Below, piece by piece: positions 33,087 to 41,633 of a DNA stretch of 64,000 nt; the stretch's first letter is position 1, and every line of letters begins with the position of its first letter. Source of the DNA: Actinotalea sp. JY-7876 (GTDB lineage Bacteria; Actinomycetota; Actinomycetes; Actinomycetales; Cellulomonadaceae). Position numbers and translations under genes: made by a program. The stretch lies in contig NZ_CP059493.1 of NCBI RefSeq assembly GCF_014042015.1, positions 1,426,001-1,490,000 on the forward strand. Reading direction: 5' to 3'. The notes beneath the pieces are model-generated. The model saw only the letters and a list, made by a program, of their open reading frames with translations. It searched no databases and was not told where the DNA came from.

Positions 33087-34598
33087 ATGATCAACCGCAG
33101 GAACGGAACGGCGGTGGCGTCGGCGACGGTGCTGGCGCTCGCGCTCGCCGCGTGCGGCGACGCCTCGGGCGGTGAGGCCGAGGGCGGCACCGCGCAGGGC
33201 CCCATCACGTGGATGACGGTGGTCCACACCCCGTCGACACCGGAGAAGAACGGTCCCATCGAGCGCGCGATCGAGGAGTACACCGGGGTCGAGATCGACG
33301 TCCAGTGGGTGCCGGACGCCTCGAAGGAGGAGAAGCTCAACGCGTCGCTGGCCTCCGGGCAGCTCGCCGATCTCGTCACCATGGGGCCGGTGGCGAGTAC
33401 GCCGGTGCGCTCGGCGCTCGGCTCCGGGATGTTCTGGGACATCGAGGAGTACATCGACGAGTTCCCGAACCTGGCGCAGATCCCCGAGGAGACCATCGAG
33501 TCGGCCCGCATCGACGGCGCCCTCTACGGAGTGCCGTACCAGCGGTTCCTGGCCCGCTACGGCGTCATGGTGCGGCAGGACTGGCTCGACAACCTGGGCC
33601 TCGAGGTCCCGAGCACGATCGACGAGCTCACCGAGATCGCTCGCGCCTTCACCGAGGACGACCCGGACGGCAACGGCCAGCACGACACGGTCGGGTTCTA
33701 CGACCGCGAGGAGAGCTTCTCCCTCGCGTTCGAGTCTCTGGCCGGGTACTTCGGGGCCGGGGTCGAGTTCGAGGTCACCGACGACGGCGAGGTCGTCCCG
33801 TCCTTCACCACCGACGCCTTCAAGGAGGCGATGGCGTGGTACCGGGGCGTGTACGAGAACGGGTGGGTGAACCAGGAGTTCGTCACCGTCCAGAAGCAGA
33901 ACCAGCTGGACGGCATCGCGCGCGGCAAGGGCGGCATCATCGTGGCGGGTCTCTTCGAGGCGAAGAACTACATGGCCACGGCCAGGAGCGCCGACCCGAA
34001 CACCCCGATGGCGTGGGCGCTGATCAACGACCTGACCCACGACGACGTGCCGCGGCGGATCCTCTCCGACACGGCCGGCGGCATGGGGGGTTGGCTCGCG
34101 ATGCCCAAGAGCGAGGTGGAGACGGAGGAGGAGCTGCGCAGGGTGCTCGGCTTCATCGACGCGCTCCTCGACGAGGAGGCGCACGGCCTCATGACCAACG
34201 GCATCGAGGGCGAGCACTACGAGGTCGACGCGGACGGCGTCGTCACGATCACGGACCAGGCGGCGTGGGAGCGGGAGGTGCAGCCGTGGAGCTCGTCTCG
34301 TCCGTCCGAGAAGGCGGTGGTCTACGAGAGCTCTGACCCGTACGTCAACGAGGCGAACGAGAAGATGCTCGAGAACGCGGACTACGTGGTCACGAACCCG
34401 GCTCAGTCGCTCAGCTCGCCGACCTACGACAGTCGCTGGTCCACCATCGAGCAGCAGGTCATCGACGCCTACAACCAGTACATCACCGGCCAGATCGAGA
34501 TGGCGGACTACGAGGCGACGATCGAGCGCCTTCGCGGGGAGGACCTCGCCCAGGTGATCGAGGAGCTCACCGCGGCGTACGCCGCGGCCAACGGCTGA
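33087..34598 (+). CDS. extracellular solute-binding lipoprotein (carbohydrate ABC transporter, LplA/LipO-like)
   Basis: 503 residues. A lipoprotein signal ends in the lipobox LAAC with Cys23. The mature part is a family-1-like binding protein of the large LplA/YtcQ type: ITWMTVVHTPSTPEKNGPI near the start, GALYGVPYQRFLARYGVMVR, and DLVTMGPVASTPVRSALGSG. Such proteins feed oligosaccharides to LplB/YtcP-type permeases. CGAAGGGA is the ribosome site. Unusually, no permease gene follows; the next large gene is a glycosidase. The real permeases must be elsewhere in the genome or have been lost. Confidence 0.9.
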   Translation: MINRRNGTAVASATVLALALAACGDASGGEAEGGTAQGPITWMTVVHTPSTPEKNGPIERAIEEYTGVEIDVQWVPDASKEEKLNASLASGQLADLVTMGPVASTPVRSALGSGMFWDIEEYIDEFPNLAQIPEETIESARIDGALYGVPYQRFLARYGVMVRQDWLDNLGLEVPSTIDELTEIARAFTEDDPDGNGQHDTVGFYDREESFSLAFESLAGYFGAGVEFEVTDDGEVVPSFTTDAFKEAMAWYRGVYENGWVNQEFVTVQKQNQLDGIARGKGGIIVAGLFEAKNYMATARSADPNTPMAWALINDLTHDDVPRRILSDTAGGMGGWLAMPKSEVETEEELRRVLGFIDALLDEEAHGLMTNGIEGEHYEVDADGVVTITDQAAWEREVQPWSSSRPSEKAVVYESSDPYVNEANEKMLENADYVVTNPAQSLSSPTYDSRWSTIEQQVIDAYNQYITGQIEMADYEATIERLRGEDLAQVIEELTAAYAAANG

Positions 34599-34604
34599 CG
34601 TCGA

Positions 34605-34640
34605 GGGTGGGTGCCGGCCGCGGGCGGCCGGCACCCACCC
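34605..34640 (+). terminator. very strong hairpin after the solute-binding protein gene
   Basis: GGGTGGGTGCCGGCCG (34605-34620) pairs perfectly over 16 bp with CGGCCGGCACCCACCC (34625-34640), loop CGGG. A second stem, GGTGCAC/GTGCACC, follows at 34647-34663. Hairpins here usually protect abundant binding-protein mRNA and reduce read-through to downstream genes. Confidence 0.8.
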
Positions 34641-34690
34641 GACGGTGGTGCACGACGTGCACCGTCCCAGACCGATCCGAGAGGTGGCGT

Positions 34691-34789
34691 GTGCAGACGA
34701 GCCAGATCCAGGCCCCGGCCGACGGCCGCGCCCTCGCCGGCGAGGCGGCGGGGCCCCCGGTCCGGCCCCGGGCGGAGGGGGCGGCGTGA
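34691..34789 (+). CDS. 32-residue ORF upstream of the GH95 gene, possible permease remnant or leader
   Basis: GAGAGG lies 6 nt before GTG 34691, so translation is plausible. The product (MQTSQIQAPADG..., ending RAEGAA) is Ala/Pro-rich and resembles the variable cytosolic start of LplB-type sugar permeases only in composition. Its TGA overlaps the GTG start of the glycosidase. It may be the stump of a deleted permease gene, a short leader for coupling, or chance. The call is weak. Confidence 0.35.
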   Translation: MQTSQIQAPADGRALAGEAAGPPVRPRAEGAA

Positions 34790-37146
34790 TCACCGGGTTC
34801 TCGAGCCGCTCGACGGCACCGACCTGGGACGCCGGCATCATCGCCGGTACCGGCTCGGCCGGTGCCGTTCTCCACGGCGGGCCGGCGCGCCACCTCGTCG
34901 ACATCTCCCACGAGGAGTTCTTCGGCGAGCTCAACGACCGGCCTCCGGCGCCCGTGATGACCGACGTCCTGCCGGAGGTCCGAAGCCGGCTGCTCGCCGG
35001 TGACGCCGCGGGCGCCGCGGCACTGGCGGACGAGGTCGTCGCGGCGTCCGACGTGGGCGACCGACTGGTGTGGACCGACCCGCTGCTCCCCGCCGCGAGG
35101 CTGGCCTGGGAGCCGAGCGGCCGCGGTCCGGAGAACACCGACACGTACCGGCGTGCGGTCGACTTCCTGTCCGGCGAGGCGTCGGCGCACTGGGCGACGG
35201 CCGCCGGGGTGCATCGGATCGCCGTGCTGCCCGTGCGGGCCGCGGACGTCTTCGTGGTGGAGCTCCGCGCGCCCGGCCCCGTCGACGGCGTCCTGACGCT
35301 GTGCCTCAATCGCGAGACCGCGGTCGGCGGACCCGGGAGCCGCGGTGCCGCCTACGCGGCCCGGGTGCGCGCCCGGGCGTCGTCGGACCGCGGCCGCCTG
35401 CACCTCCTCACCTCGCCGCGGGGTGACTTCGCCGACGTGGTGGCGCAGACCGTCGTCGTGGCCGGGCCTGGCGTCGAGATGGTCGTGGAGCACGTCGGCG
35501 AGGGCGAGGTCCGCGCTCGCGTGTCGGCCGGCACTGGCGTCGCGACGCTGGCGGTCGCGGTCGACGTGCAGCTCGGCGACGGCGCGTTCGACGCGTCCGC
35601 CACCGAGCGACGGTGCCGGTCGGTGCTGGGCGAGCCGGCCGCGGCCCGTGCCGCGCAGCTCCGCGACCACGGCGGGCTCGTGGGACGGACCAGTTTCCGC
35701 GTCGGCGGCGGCGAGCCGACCCCCGAGCTCGAGGCGCTCGCAGCGGCTGTCCGCCGCGACGAGGAGGGCGCGCACCGGCTCGCGGTCGAGCTCGCCTTCG
35801 CCGCCGGCCGGCACACGATCCTGTCGTCGACCGGGGTGCTGCCCCCGACGCTGCAGGGGGTCTGGCAGGGGACGTGGTCCCCGGCGTGGTCCTCGGACTA
35901 CACGATGAACGGCAACGTGCAGAACGGTGCCGCCGCCGGGGCTGTCGTCGCGGGTTTCGAGGAGGTCGTGCCCGCGATCTTCCGCCTGCTCTCGCGGTTC
36001 CGCCACGACTTCGAGGACAACGCGCGGCGCGTGTACGGGCTGGGCGGCTGGCTGCTCCCGGCCCGGTGCACCACCCACGGCCGCGCGGACCACACCAACC
36101 ACCGCTACCCGCACCACTGGTGGATCGGCAACGGCCCGTGGATGGTCCGGATGGGCTTCGACTACTGGTCGGCCACCGGGGACGACCACTTCCTGCGCGA
36201 CGTGCTGTGGCCGCTCACGGTCAACGTGCTCGAGTTCTCGTGCGACGTCGTCGTCCCCGGTGCCGACGGTCGCGCGCACGTGGTGCCGTCGTACTCGCCG
36301 GAGAACACGCCGGCGGGTGCCGCGACGCCGCTGGCCGTCGACGCCACGAGCGACGTCGCGATGCTGCGGGACGCCGCCCGGCTCGGCCGCCGCATCGCCG
36401 CGCTGGTGCCCGGTGCCGACCCCGGACTCGACGCACGCTGGGCGGCGCTCGAGCGTTCCCTGCCGGGTTACCGGATCAGCGACGGTGCGCTCGCCGAGTG
36501 GATCGGCGACGGCTTCGAGGACCACGTGCCCCACCGGCACGCGTCGCACCTGTACCCGTTCTGGTACGAGGACGAGGCGGGCGTCGGAACCGCCGAGAGG
36601 CTCGCCGCGCTCGAGGCGATCCGTCGTCGCCTCGACTGGCGCGCCGAGGACCCCAGCGGGCCCCCGGGGCGCATGGAGATGGCGTTCGGGCTGGTCCAGC
36701 TCGGCGTCGCCGCCGCGCGCCTCGGTTCCGCCGAGATGGCCTTGCGGTGTGCCACATGGCTCGCCGAGCTGCACTGGGGCACCAACGGGGTCTCGACCCA
36801 CGACGCCGGGGCGATCTTCAACGTCGATGCGTCCGGCGGGCTGCCCGCGGTCGTCACGGCGATGCTCCTCGAGGCGCAGCCGAACGTCGTCACGGTCCTT
36901 CAGGCGTGCCCGGACGCCTGGCCGGAGGGCGAGATCACGGGACTGCGCGGCCGCGGCGGGCTCGTCGCGGACCGCCTCGCGTGGACGCCCGACGCGGTGG
37001 AGCTCGAGGCGCGGTTCGCACCCGGGACCGAGCGGACACGCGACGGTGACCTGGTTGAGATCCGGGTGGGCGGTGCCGGGCGCCGGACGGTGACGGCGCA
37101 GCTCGCCGAGGCGCCGACGCTCCTGCGACTGCCGCGCTGCCCATGA
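34786..37146 (+). CDS. GH95-like glycoside hydrolase (alpha-L-fucosidase/galactosidase family)
   Basis: 786 residues without a signal peptide, so it should be cytosolic. The (alpha/alpha)6 core shows GH95 marks: SDYTMNGNVQNG, with the Asn-X-Asn pair that activates water in this family; VPSYSPENTP, with the Glu of the acid motif; and HDAGAIFNVDASGGLP, near where FxIDGN occurs in characterised members. The N-terminal beta domain begins AGTGSAGAVLHGGPARHLVDIS. GH95 enzymes release alpha-1,2-L-fucose or alpha-L-galactose; this one is divergent (extra NHRYPHHWWIGNGPW segment) and its sugar is uncertain. GGAGGGG lies 5 nt before GTG 34786. It probably acts on imported oligosaccharides. Confidence 0.82.
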   Translation: MITGFSSRSTAPTWDAGIIAGTGSAGAVLHGGPARHLVDISHEEFFGELNDRPPAPVMTDVLPEVRSRLLAGDAAGAAALADEVVAASDVGDRLVWTDPLLPAARLAWEPSGRGPENTDTYRRAVDFLSGEASAHWATAAGVHRIAVLPVRAADVFVVELRAPGPVDGVLTLCLNRETAVGGPGSRGAAYAARVRARASSDRGRLHLLTSPRGDFADVVAQTVVVAGPGVEMVVEHVGEGEVRARVSAGTGVATLAVAVDVQLGDGAFDASATERRCRSVLGEPAAARAAQLRDHGGLVGRTSFRVGGGEPTPELEALAAAVRRDEEGAHRLAVELAFAAGRHTILSSTGVLPPTLQGVWQGTWSPAWSSDYTMNGNVQNGAAAGAVVAGFEEVVPAIFRLLSRFRHDFEDNARRVYGLGGWLLPARCTTHGRADHTNHRYPHHWWIGNGPWMVRMGFDYWSATGDDHFLRDVLWPLTVNVLEFSCDVVVPGADGRAHVVPSYSPENTPAGAATPLAVDATSDVAMLRDAARLGRRIAALVPGADPGLDARWAALERSLPGYRISDGALAEWIGDGFEDHVPHRHASHLYPFWYEDEAGVGTAERLAALEAIRRRLDWRAEDPSGPPGRMEMAFGLVQLGVAAARLGSAEMALRCATWLAELHWGTNGVSTHDAGAIFNVDASGGLPAVVTAMLLEAQPNVVTVLQACPDAWPEGEITGLRGRGGLVADRLAWTPDAVELEARFAPGTERTRDGDLVEIRVGGAGRRTVTAQLAEAPTLLRLPRCP

Positions 37147-37177
37147 CGGTCGGCCGGGTCCCTGCGTTCCGACCGTC
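37145..37177. terminator. hairpin at the end of the GH95 gene
   Basis: GACGGTCGG (37145-37153) pairs with CCGACCGTC (37169-37177), 9 bp with a 15-nt loop. The left arm begins within the stop codon. It lies between convergent genes. Confidence 0.55.
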
Positions 37178-37209
37178 CGGACCGCGGGCGTGACCCACCA
37201 CCTCCGCGG

Positions 37210-38616
37210 TCAGGCCGGGCGGTAGGCGCCGTGGAAGGTCCAGGCGGGGTCGGCGGACTCGCAGAACACCTGGGACTGCACGGCGAGCGTCCCGTCGGGG
37301 GCCCACGCGAGCCGGGCGCGCCAGGTGGCGAGGTCCTCGCCGTGCACGGCGCCGCGCACGTCGAGCGTGTCCGCGCTGGTCCATCCCGCGGTGACGACGG
37401 CCGGGGCGGCGGCGCCCGCACGGATGCTGCGGGGTGCGTGGAACCGCACCTCGACGTCGCATCCGTCGCCGGCGGGGCCCACGCCCGCCGCGGAGAGGTG
37501 CCCCCCGCGCGCGTCCAGTGCGACGGTCAGCTCGGCGGGTCCAGGTCCGGCCGCCACGTTCACGTAGCGCTCCGTGACGGGACGCGCGTGGGCGGGGTCG
37601 TGGTGCGGCGCCGGCCACTCGAGCGCCACCTCCGACGCCGGACCGACGACGTCACGGCCGGTTGCGCGCGCCGCGTCGAGGTGCGCGGCGAGCGGCTCCA
37701 CCAGGTGCTCGAGGACGTCGTCGAGCAGCCGCTGGTCGCCGCTCGAGCAGGCCTGCGTGTCGGCGGTGACGACGACGGCGAGACGGCGGGCCGGGTCCCC
37801 GAGCACGATCTGGCCGCCCAGACCGAACATGAGCCAGCACCCCGGCCGCGGCAACCACAGCTGGTACCCGTAGCCCCGTCGCAGCGACGCGCCCCACGTC
37901 TGCGTGGCGGTGTCGGCCTGGGCCCGCGTCGCGTCGCGCAGGTACCCGCGGGGGAGCAGGGCGGCGCCGTCGTGCACGCCGTCGTCGAGCATCAGGTGCG
38001 CCAGGCGCAGCAGGTCGCGCGGGGTGCAGATCAGGCCCGAGCCGCCGTGGGCGATGCCCTCCGGGCCGGTGAGGAACCGGAGTCCCGCGCCGATCCCGAG
38101 CGGGTCGAGGAGGCGCGGGCGCAGGTACTGCGCGAGCGACCCGCCGGTGAGCCGCTCGACGAGTGCGGCCAGGACGTACGAGGCGCTCGTGTCGTAGGTG
38201 AACAGGGTGCCCGGCGGGTGCGTCGGCGTCACCCGGAAGTACGACTCGAGCCAGCCACCCTCGCCCCTGCGGTACGTCGTGGACCGGTGCGGTCCGCGCA
38301 TGGACAGCATGTGCCGGAGCGTCGTGCCCGCCAGCCACGGGTGGACCGGAGCCATCTCCGGGAAGTGTCCGACGACCGGGTCGTCGAGGCTCAGCGCGCC
38401 TTCGTCCGCCAGGATGCCGACGGCGAGGCCGGTGACCGTCTTCGACACCGAGTACATCCGCTGCGGGGTGTCCGGACCGAGCGGGTCGTTCGCCGCCTGG
38501 ACGACGAGCCGGCCGTCCACGCTGACCTGGACCGTGTGCAGGGCCACGTCCAGCGCGTGCGCCCGGTGTGCGAGCGTCTCGACGAGCGCGCGGGCGAGCG
38601 CGGTGAGGCCGGTCAT
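37210..38616 (-). CDS. beta-lactamase-fold serine hydrolase (class C / esterase type)
   Basis: 468 residues. The Ser-X-X-Lys nucleophile motif is in MYSVSKTVTGLAVG (about residues 60-73), after the typical YSVSKTV context of penicillin-binding-protein-like hydrolases. The Tyr motif is probably YDTSASY, and LGGQIVLGD may supply the third element. There is no signal peptide. Residues about 335-468 are an extra beta-rich domain with no recognised function. Family members include esterases, D-aminopeptidases and transpeptidases; antibiotic resistance cannot be claimed. ATG 38616 is preceded by low-complexity sequence. It is 122 nt downstream of ctaG on the same strand. Confidence 0.82.
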   Translation of the reverse strand: MTGLTALARALVETLAHRAHALDVALHTVQVSVDGRLVVQAANDPLGPDTPQRMYSVSKTVTGLAVGILADEGALSLDDPVVGHFPEMAPVHPWLAGTTLRHMLSMRGPHRSTTYRRGEGGWLESYFRVTPTHPPGTLFTYDTSASYVLAALVERLTGGSLAQYLRPRLLDPLGIGAGLRFLTGPEGIAHGGSGLICTPRDLLRLAHLMLDDGVHDGAALLPRGYLRDATRAQADTATQTWGASLRRGYGYQLWLPRPGCWLMFGLGGQIVLGDPARRLAVVVTADTQACSSGDQRLLDDVLEHLVEPLAAHLDAARATGRDVVGPASEVALEWPAPHHDPAHARPVTERYVNVAAGPGPAELTVALDARGGHLSAAGVGPAGDGCDVEVRFHAPRSIRAGAAAPAVVTAGWTSADTLDVRGAVHGEDLATWRARLAWAPDGTLAVQSQVFCESADPAWTFHGAYRPA

Positions 38617-38738
38617 GCGCGCGACGCAGGGAGCCGGTCGATCGCGTCGTCGGTGACGGCCACAGGGTGCTCCAGGTCGGCGGCAGGCAGGGACGGACGA
38701 GCGCGGACGGCGCACGAGATCCGAGGTCTGCGGCCACT

Positions 38739-39518
38739 CTAGACGGCCGCCCGCTCCCTCCCGCGGAGGCGGTACCAGGTCGCGAACAGCGCGGCCGCGA
38801 GCAGCAGCTCGGCGCCGTCGCCCCCGTAGTACATCCACGTCGCGGCCTGCTGGGCGGCCTCCACGGCGTGCTCGCCCGTGTGGTCGTGCCCGCCCGGGTG
38901 GCCCGCACCGGCCCGTGCGTACAGGAGCTTGGCCAGGAACGCGTGCGTCCCGGCGGAGACGACCAGGACGGCCGTGCGGACCGCGAGGCCCGGGCGCCCG
39001 GGCGCGGGGTCGGGGCCCGCGATCGACCACGTGAGCAGGCACCCCGCCAGGAGCAGGTGGGTCAGCACGAGCGCGTTGACGGCGTCGTGCTCGCGCGTCC
39101 ACCCGTACAGAGGCGTGAGGTAGAGCACCAGGACCCCGCCGGTGCTGAGCACGGCCGCCGTCGCGGGGTGGGACAGGACGTGGACGGGCCGCGAGCGCAG
39201 CACCCGCACCCAGCCGCGCGCCCGGCGCCGCGGCAGGCTCCCGAGCAGCGCCGTGAGCGGGGCGCCGAGCACGAGCCCCAGCGGCGCGTACATCCCCAGC
39301 AGCAGGTGCTGGAGCATGTGCAGCCGGTGGTCGTGCTGGGCGGCGCCGGCGACGGGCGGGCTCAGGGCGGCGGCGACGAGCACGGCGCCGGCCACCCACG
39401 CGACGGTCCGCCCCGGACGCCACCGCGGCAGCGTCGCGGGACGCGCGCCCACCGCCGCGGCGTAGCCGCCCACGAGCACGACGAGGGCCGACACCGGGAG
39501 CAGCCACGTGGCGCTCAC
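38739..39518 (-). CDS. ctaG: cytochrome c oxidase assembly protein, CtaG/Caa3_CtaG family
   Basis: 259 residues with about seven transmembrane helices. His-rich loops typical of the Caa3_CtaG family are present: QHDHRLHMLQHLLLGMYAPL after helix 2, and GHDHTGEHAVEAAQQAATWMYYGGD near the end. In Bacillus, CtaG is needed to assemble caa3 oxidase, probably for CuB insertion. The neighbouring DUF2243 gene (25 nt upstream) is a regular partner. The gene is far from the oxidase structural genes, but ctaA and surf1 also lie within this window. Confidence 0.88.
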   Translation of the reverse strand: MSATWLLPVSALVVLVGGYAAAVGARPATLPRWRPGRTVAWVAGAVLVAAALSPPVAGAAQHDHRLHMLQHLLLGMYAPLGLVLGAPLTALLGSLPRRRARGWVRVLRSRPVHVLSHPATAAVLSTGGVLVLYLTPLYGWTREHDAVNALVLTHLLLAGCLLTWSIAGPDPAPGRPGLAVRTAVLVVSAGTHAFLAKLLYARAGAGHPGGHDHTGEHAVEAAQQAATWMYYGGDGAELLLAAALFATWYRLRGRERAAV

Positions 39519-39543
39519 GCGACCGCCCCCGGCGCGCCCCTGC

Positions 39544-40026
39544 TCACGCCGGCGGCGCCGCGCCCGCGATCCGGCGCGCGGCGCGGTGCGTGACCAGCGC
39601 CCCCGTGGCGAGCAGCGCGACGCCCGCGAGGTTCCAGGCGAGGTCGTACGGCAGGAGGTCGACGTCGTAGCGGACCTGGTGCAGGCGCAGCACCTTGTGG
39701 TCGACGATGCCGTCGAACAGCTGGAACGCCCCGGCGCCCAGGAGCAGGCCGCCGACCGCGGAGCGCGGCGCCAGGCCCCCGGTCCGCGACAGGTCGGCCA
39801 CGAGGAAGAGGCCGCCGACGAGCATGACCAGCTCGGCCGCGTGCAGCAGGCCGTCGGTCAGGAGCGCGACCTCGGTGGTCGACCCGTCGTAGAAGTGGTG
39901 CCAGCCGAGGATCTGGTGGAAGACGATCTCGTCGACGGCCGCCATGACCGCCACGCCCAGGAGCAGGCCCGTGCGCACGGAGCGGCGGTGGTCGGGTCGA
40001 GCGGTGCCCGTGGTCTCCCGCGCCAT
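39544..40026 (-). CDS. DUF2243 membrane protein
   Basis: 160 residues with four transmembrane helices. Conserved His-containing stretches are characteristic of DUF2243: AAVDEIVFHQILGWHHFYDG and GAFQLFDGIVDHKVLRLHQV. The family is uncharacterised but usually adjoins CtaG-like genes, which suggests a role in copper handling or oxidase assembly. It begins 12 nt after the metallopeptidase gene and is followed by ctaG, so the three probably form one transcript. Confidence 0.87.
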   Translation of the reverse strand: MARETTGTARPDHRRSVRTGLLLGVAVMAAVDEIVFHQILGWHHFYDGSTTEVALLTDGLLHAAELVMLVGGLFLVADLSRTGGLAPRSAVGGLLLGAGAFQLFDGIVDHKVLRLHQVRYDVDLLPYDLAWNLAGVALLATGALVTHRAARRIAGAAPPA

Positions 40027-40038
40027 GGCCGACCGGCG

Positions 40039-40908
40039 TCAGAGGTCCGTCGCGGCGAACGTGTCGCAGGTCGCCGGGTCGAGGGACTCGTACCCCGTCA
40101 TGAACCAGCGCTGGCGCTGCTCGGCCGAGCCGTGCGTCCACGTGTGGGGGTTCACGTCGCCGCCGGACTGCTGCTGGATGTGGTCGTCGCCCACGGCCTC
40201 CGCCGCCGACAGGGCCTGGGCCAGCTGCTCGGGGCTGATCGGCTCGAGGAACACCGTGCCGGTGTCCGGGTCGACCTGGGAGGACGCCTGACCGGCCCAC
40301 ACGCCCGAGTAGCAGTCGGCCTGGAGCTCGACGCGCACCGAGTCGGACGTCGCCCCGGTCCCCTGGCGGTCGGCGCTGTCCATCACGCCCGTGAGGGCCT
40401 GGATGTGGTGGCCGTACTCGTGCGCGGTGACGTACATCTCCGCGAGCGGTCCGCCGGTCGCGCCGAACTGGCTCTCCAGCAGGTCGTAGAAGCCGAGGTC
40501 GAGGTAGATCGCCTGCTCCGGCGGGCAGTAGAACGGCCCGGTTGACGCGGTCGCGTTGCCGCACTGGGTCGACGTCGCCTGCTCGAACGCCCACACGTCG
40601 GGCTCCACGAAGGTCGCTCCGGCGGGCAGGGACTGCGCCCAGTGGGCGTCCAGGGACTGCACGGTCGCCGAGAGCCGGCACTCGCGCGAGGTGTTGGCCT
40701 CCTCGGCGGAGCACTCCTCGACGGTGCCGCGCTCCTCGCCGCCGCCCTGGATGCCCTCGAGCGCGGGGCCGACGTCGACGCCGGTGAACTGGAAGATGAG
40801 GAACGCGACGATGCCGAGGCCGATGCCGCCGCCCGCGACGGCGCCGCCGCGACGCCGCCGGGTGCCGACGCGGCCGCCCTCGAACCGGCCACCCTCGCTG
40901 AACGTCAT
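40039..40908 (-). CDS. neutral zinc metallopeptidase (YpfJ-like, PF04228)
   Basis: 289 residues. A short basic N-terminus (FEGGRVGTRRRRGG) and a single membrane helix (AVAGGGIGLGIVAFLIFQF) are followed by an external domain. The zinc site is HEYGHHIQ with a downstream acid in ELQADCYSGVWAG. The conserved NPHTWTHGSAEQRQRWFMTGY near the end is a family mark. Two paired Cys (EECSAEE and SRECRL) may form a disulfide. It is anchored to the membrane facing outward; substrates are unknown. It is the first gene of the operon and has TACGGT 7 nt before ATG 40908. Confidence 0.9.
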   Translation of the reverse strand: MTFSEGGRFEGGRVGTRRRRGGAVAGGGIGLGIVAFLIFQFTGVDVGPALEGIQGGGEERGTVEECSAEEANTSRECRLSATVQSLDAHWAQSLPAGATFVEPDVWAFEQATSTQCGNATASTGPFYCPPEQAIYLDLGFYDLLESQFGATGGPLAEMYVTAHEYGHHIQALTGVMDSADRQGTGATSDSVRVELQADCYSGVWAGQASSQVDPDTGTVFLEPISPEQLAQALSAAEAVGDDHIQQQSGGDVNPHTWTHGSAEQRQRWFMTGYESLDPATCDTFAATDL

Positions 40909-40915
40909 GGCGGTC

Positions 40916-40921
40916 ACCGTA
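40916..40921 (-). promoter_or_regulatory. putative leaderless -10 of the metallopeptidase operon
   Basis: TACGGT on the minus strand, 7 nt before ATG 40908. No SD is visible. Confidence 0.5.
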
Positions 40922-40976
40922 GCGGCGGGCGGGCGGCCCGGCCCGTCGAGGTCGGTCGCGGTGGAGGGGCGGGTCC

Positions 40977-41633
40977 CTACTCGCCGACGCCGCGCGCGGC
41001 GAGCGCGTCGCCCGTGCGCCGCGCCCGTCCGACGGCGCGCACGGCGGCGGGTACCAGCACGGCCCGCGGGTCGCGTTCGAGCCCGCGGGCGCGGGCGGCG
41101 TCGCGCGCCTCGAGCGAGGTCTCGAGCAGGGCCGGCACGGCCCGGAGCATGAGCCCGACGGCGAGCGCGACGACCTCCGGGCGGAGCCCCACGTGGCGCA
41201 ACGGGCGGGCGGCGCGTCCGAGCACGTCGAGCAGCCGGTCCGCCGGGGTGGTCGCGGTCAGGACGACCGCCACGACGACCACCGTGACGAGGTCGGCGGC
41301 CACCTCGACCGCGATCGCGGGACCCCGTCGCCACGCCTGGAAGCCGCCGACGAGGACCGCGACCACCAGGACGGGCAGCAGCTGGCGCAGCGTCGTGCGC
41401 AGCCGCAGGCGAGCCGACGCGGCGACCCCGAGTGCCCCGGCCAGCAGGGCCAGGCTCGGCCATGGCCCGGAGACCACGAGCACCGCCGCACCGACGGCCG
41501 CGAGGCCGAGCAGCTTCGTGCCCGCCGGCGCCCGGTGCAGCCACGACGCGCCGGGCTGGTGCAGGCCGAGCGGACCGGCCCACCGCAGGCGCTGGTGGCG
41601 CGGGTCGGCGGGACGCGCGGGCGGCGCGCTCAC
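40977..41633 (-). CDS. bioN: ECF transporter T component (BioN/CbiQ-like)
   Basis: 218 residues with about five transmembrane helices. The EcfT signature (Ala-Arg-Gly motifs) is seen in SLEARDAARARGLERDP and RARRTGDALAARGVGE, the coupling helices that bind the ATPase. It transmits movement from the BioM-like ATPase to the substrate-binding BioY. The GTG at 41633 overlaps the ATPase stop (GTGA). Biotin as the substrate is deduced from bioY upstream. Confidence 0.88.
   Translation of the reverse strand: MSAPPARPADPRHQRLRWAGPLGLHQPGASWLHRAPAGTKLLGLAAVGAAVLVVSGPWPSLALLAGALGVAASARLRLRTTLRQLLPVLVVAVLVGGFQAWRRGPAIAVEVAADLVTVVVVAVVLTATTPADRLLDVLGRAARPLRHVGLRPEVVALAVGLMLRAVPALLETSLEARDAARARGLERDPRAVLVPAAVRAVGRARRTGDALAARGVGE

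Noticed and set aside
37210-38616. Antibiotic-resistance beta-lactamase
   Set aside because: The SVSK motif shows the fold only. There is no secretion signal, an extra C-terminal domain is present, and esterases and peptidases share the motif, so resistance is not supported.
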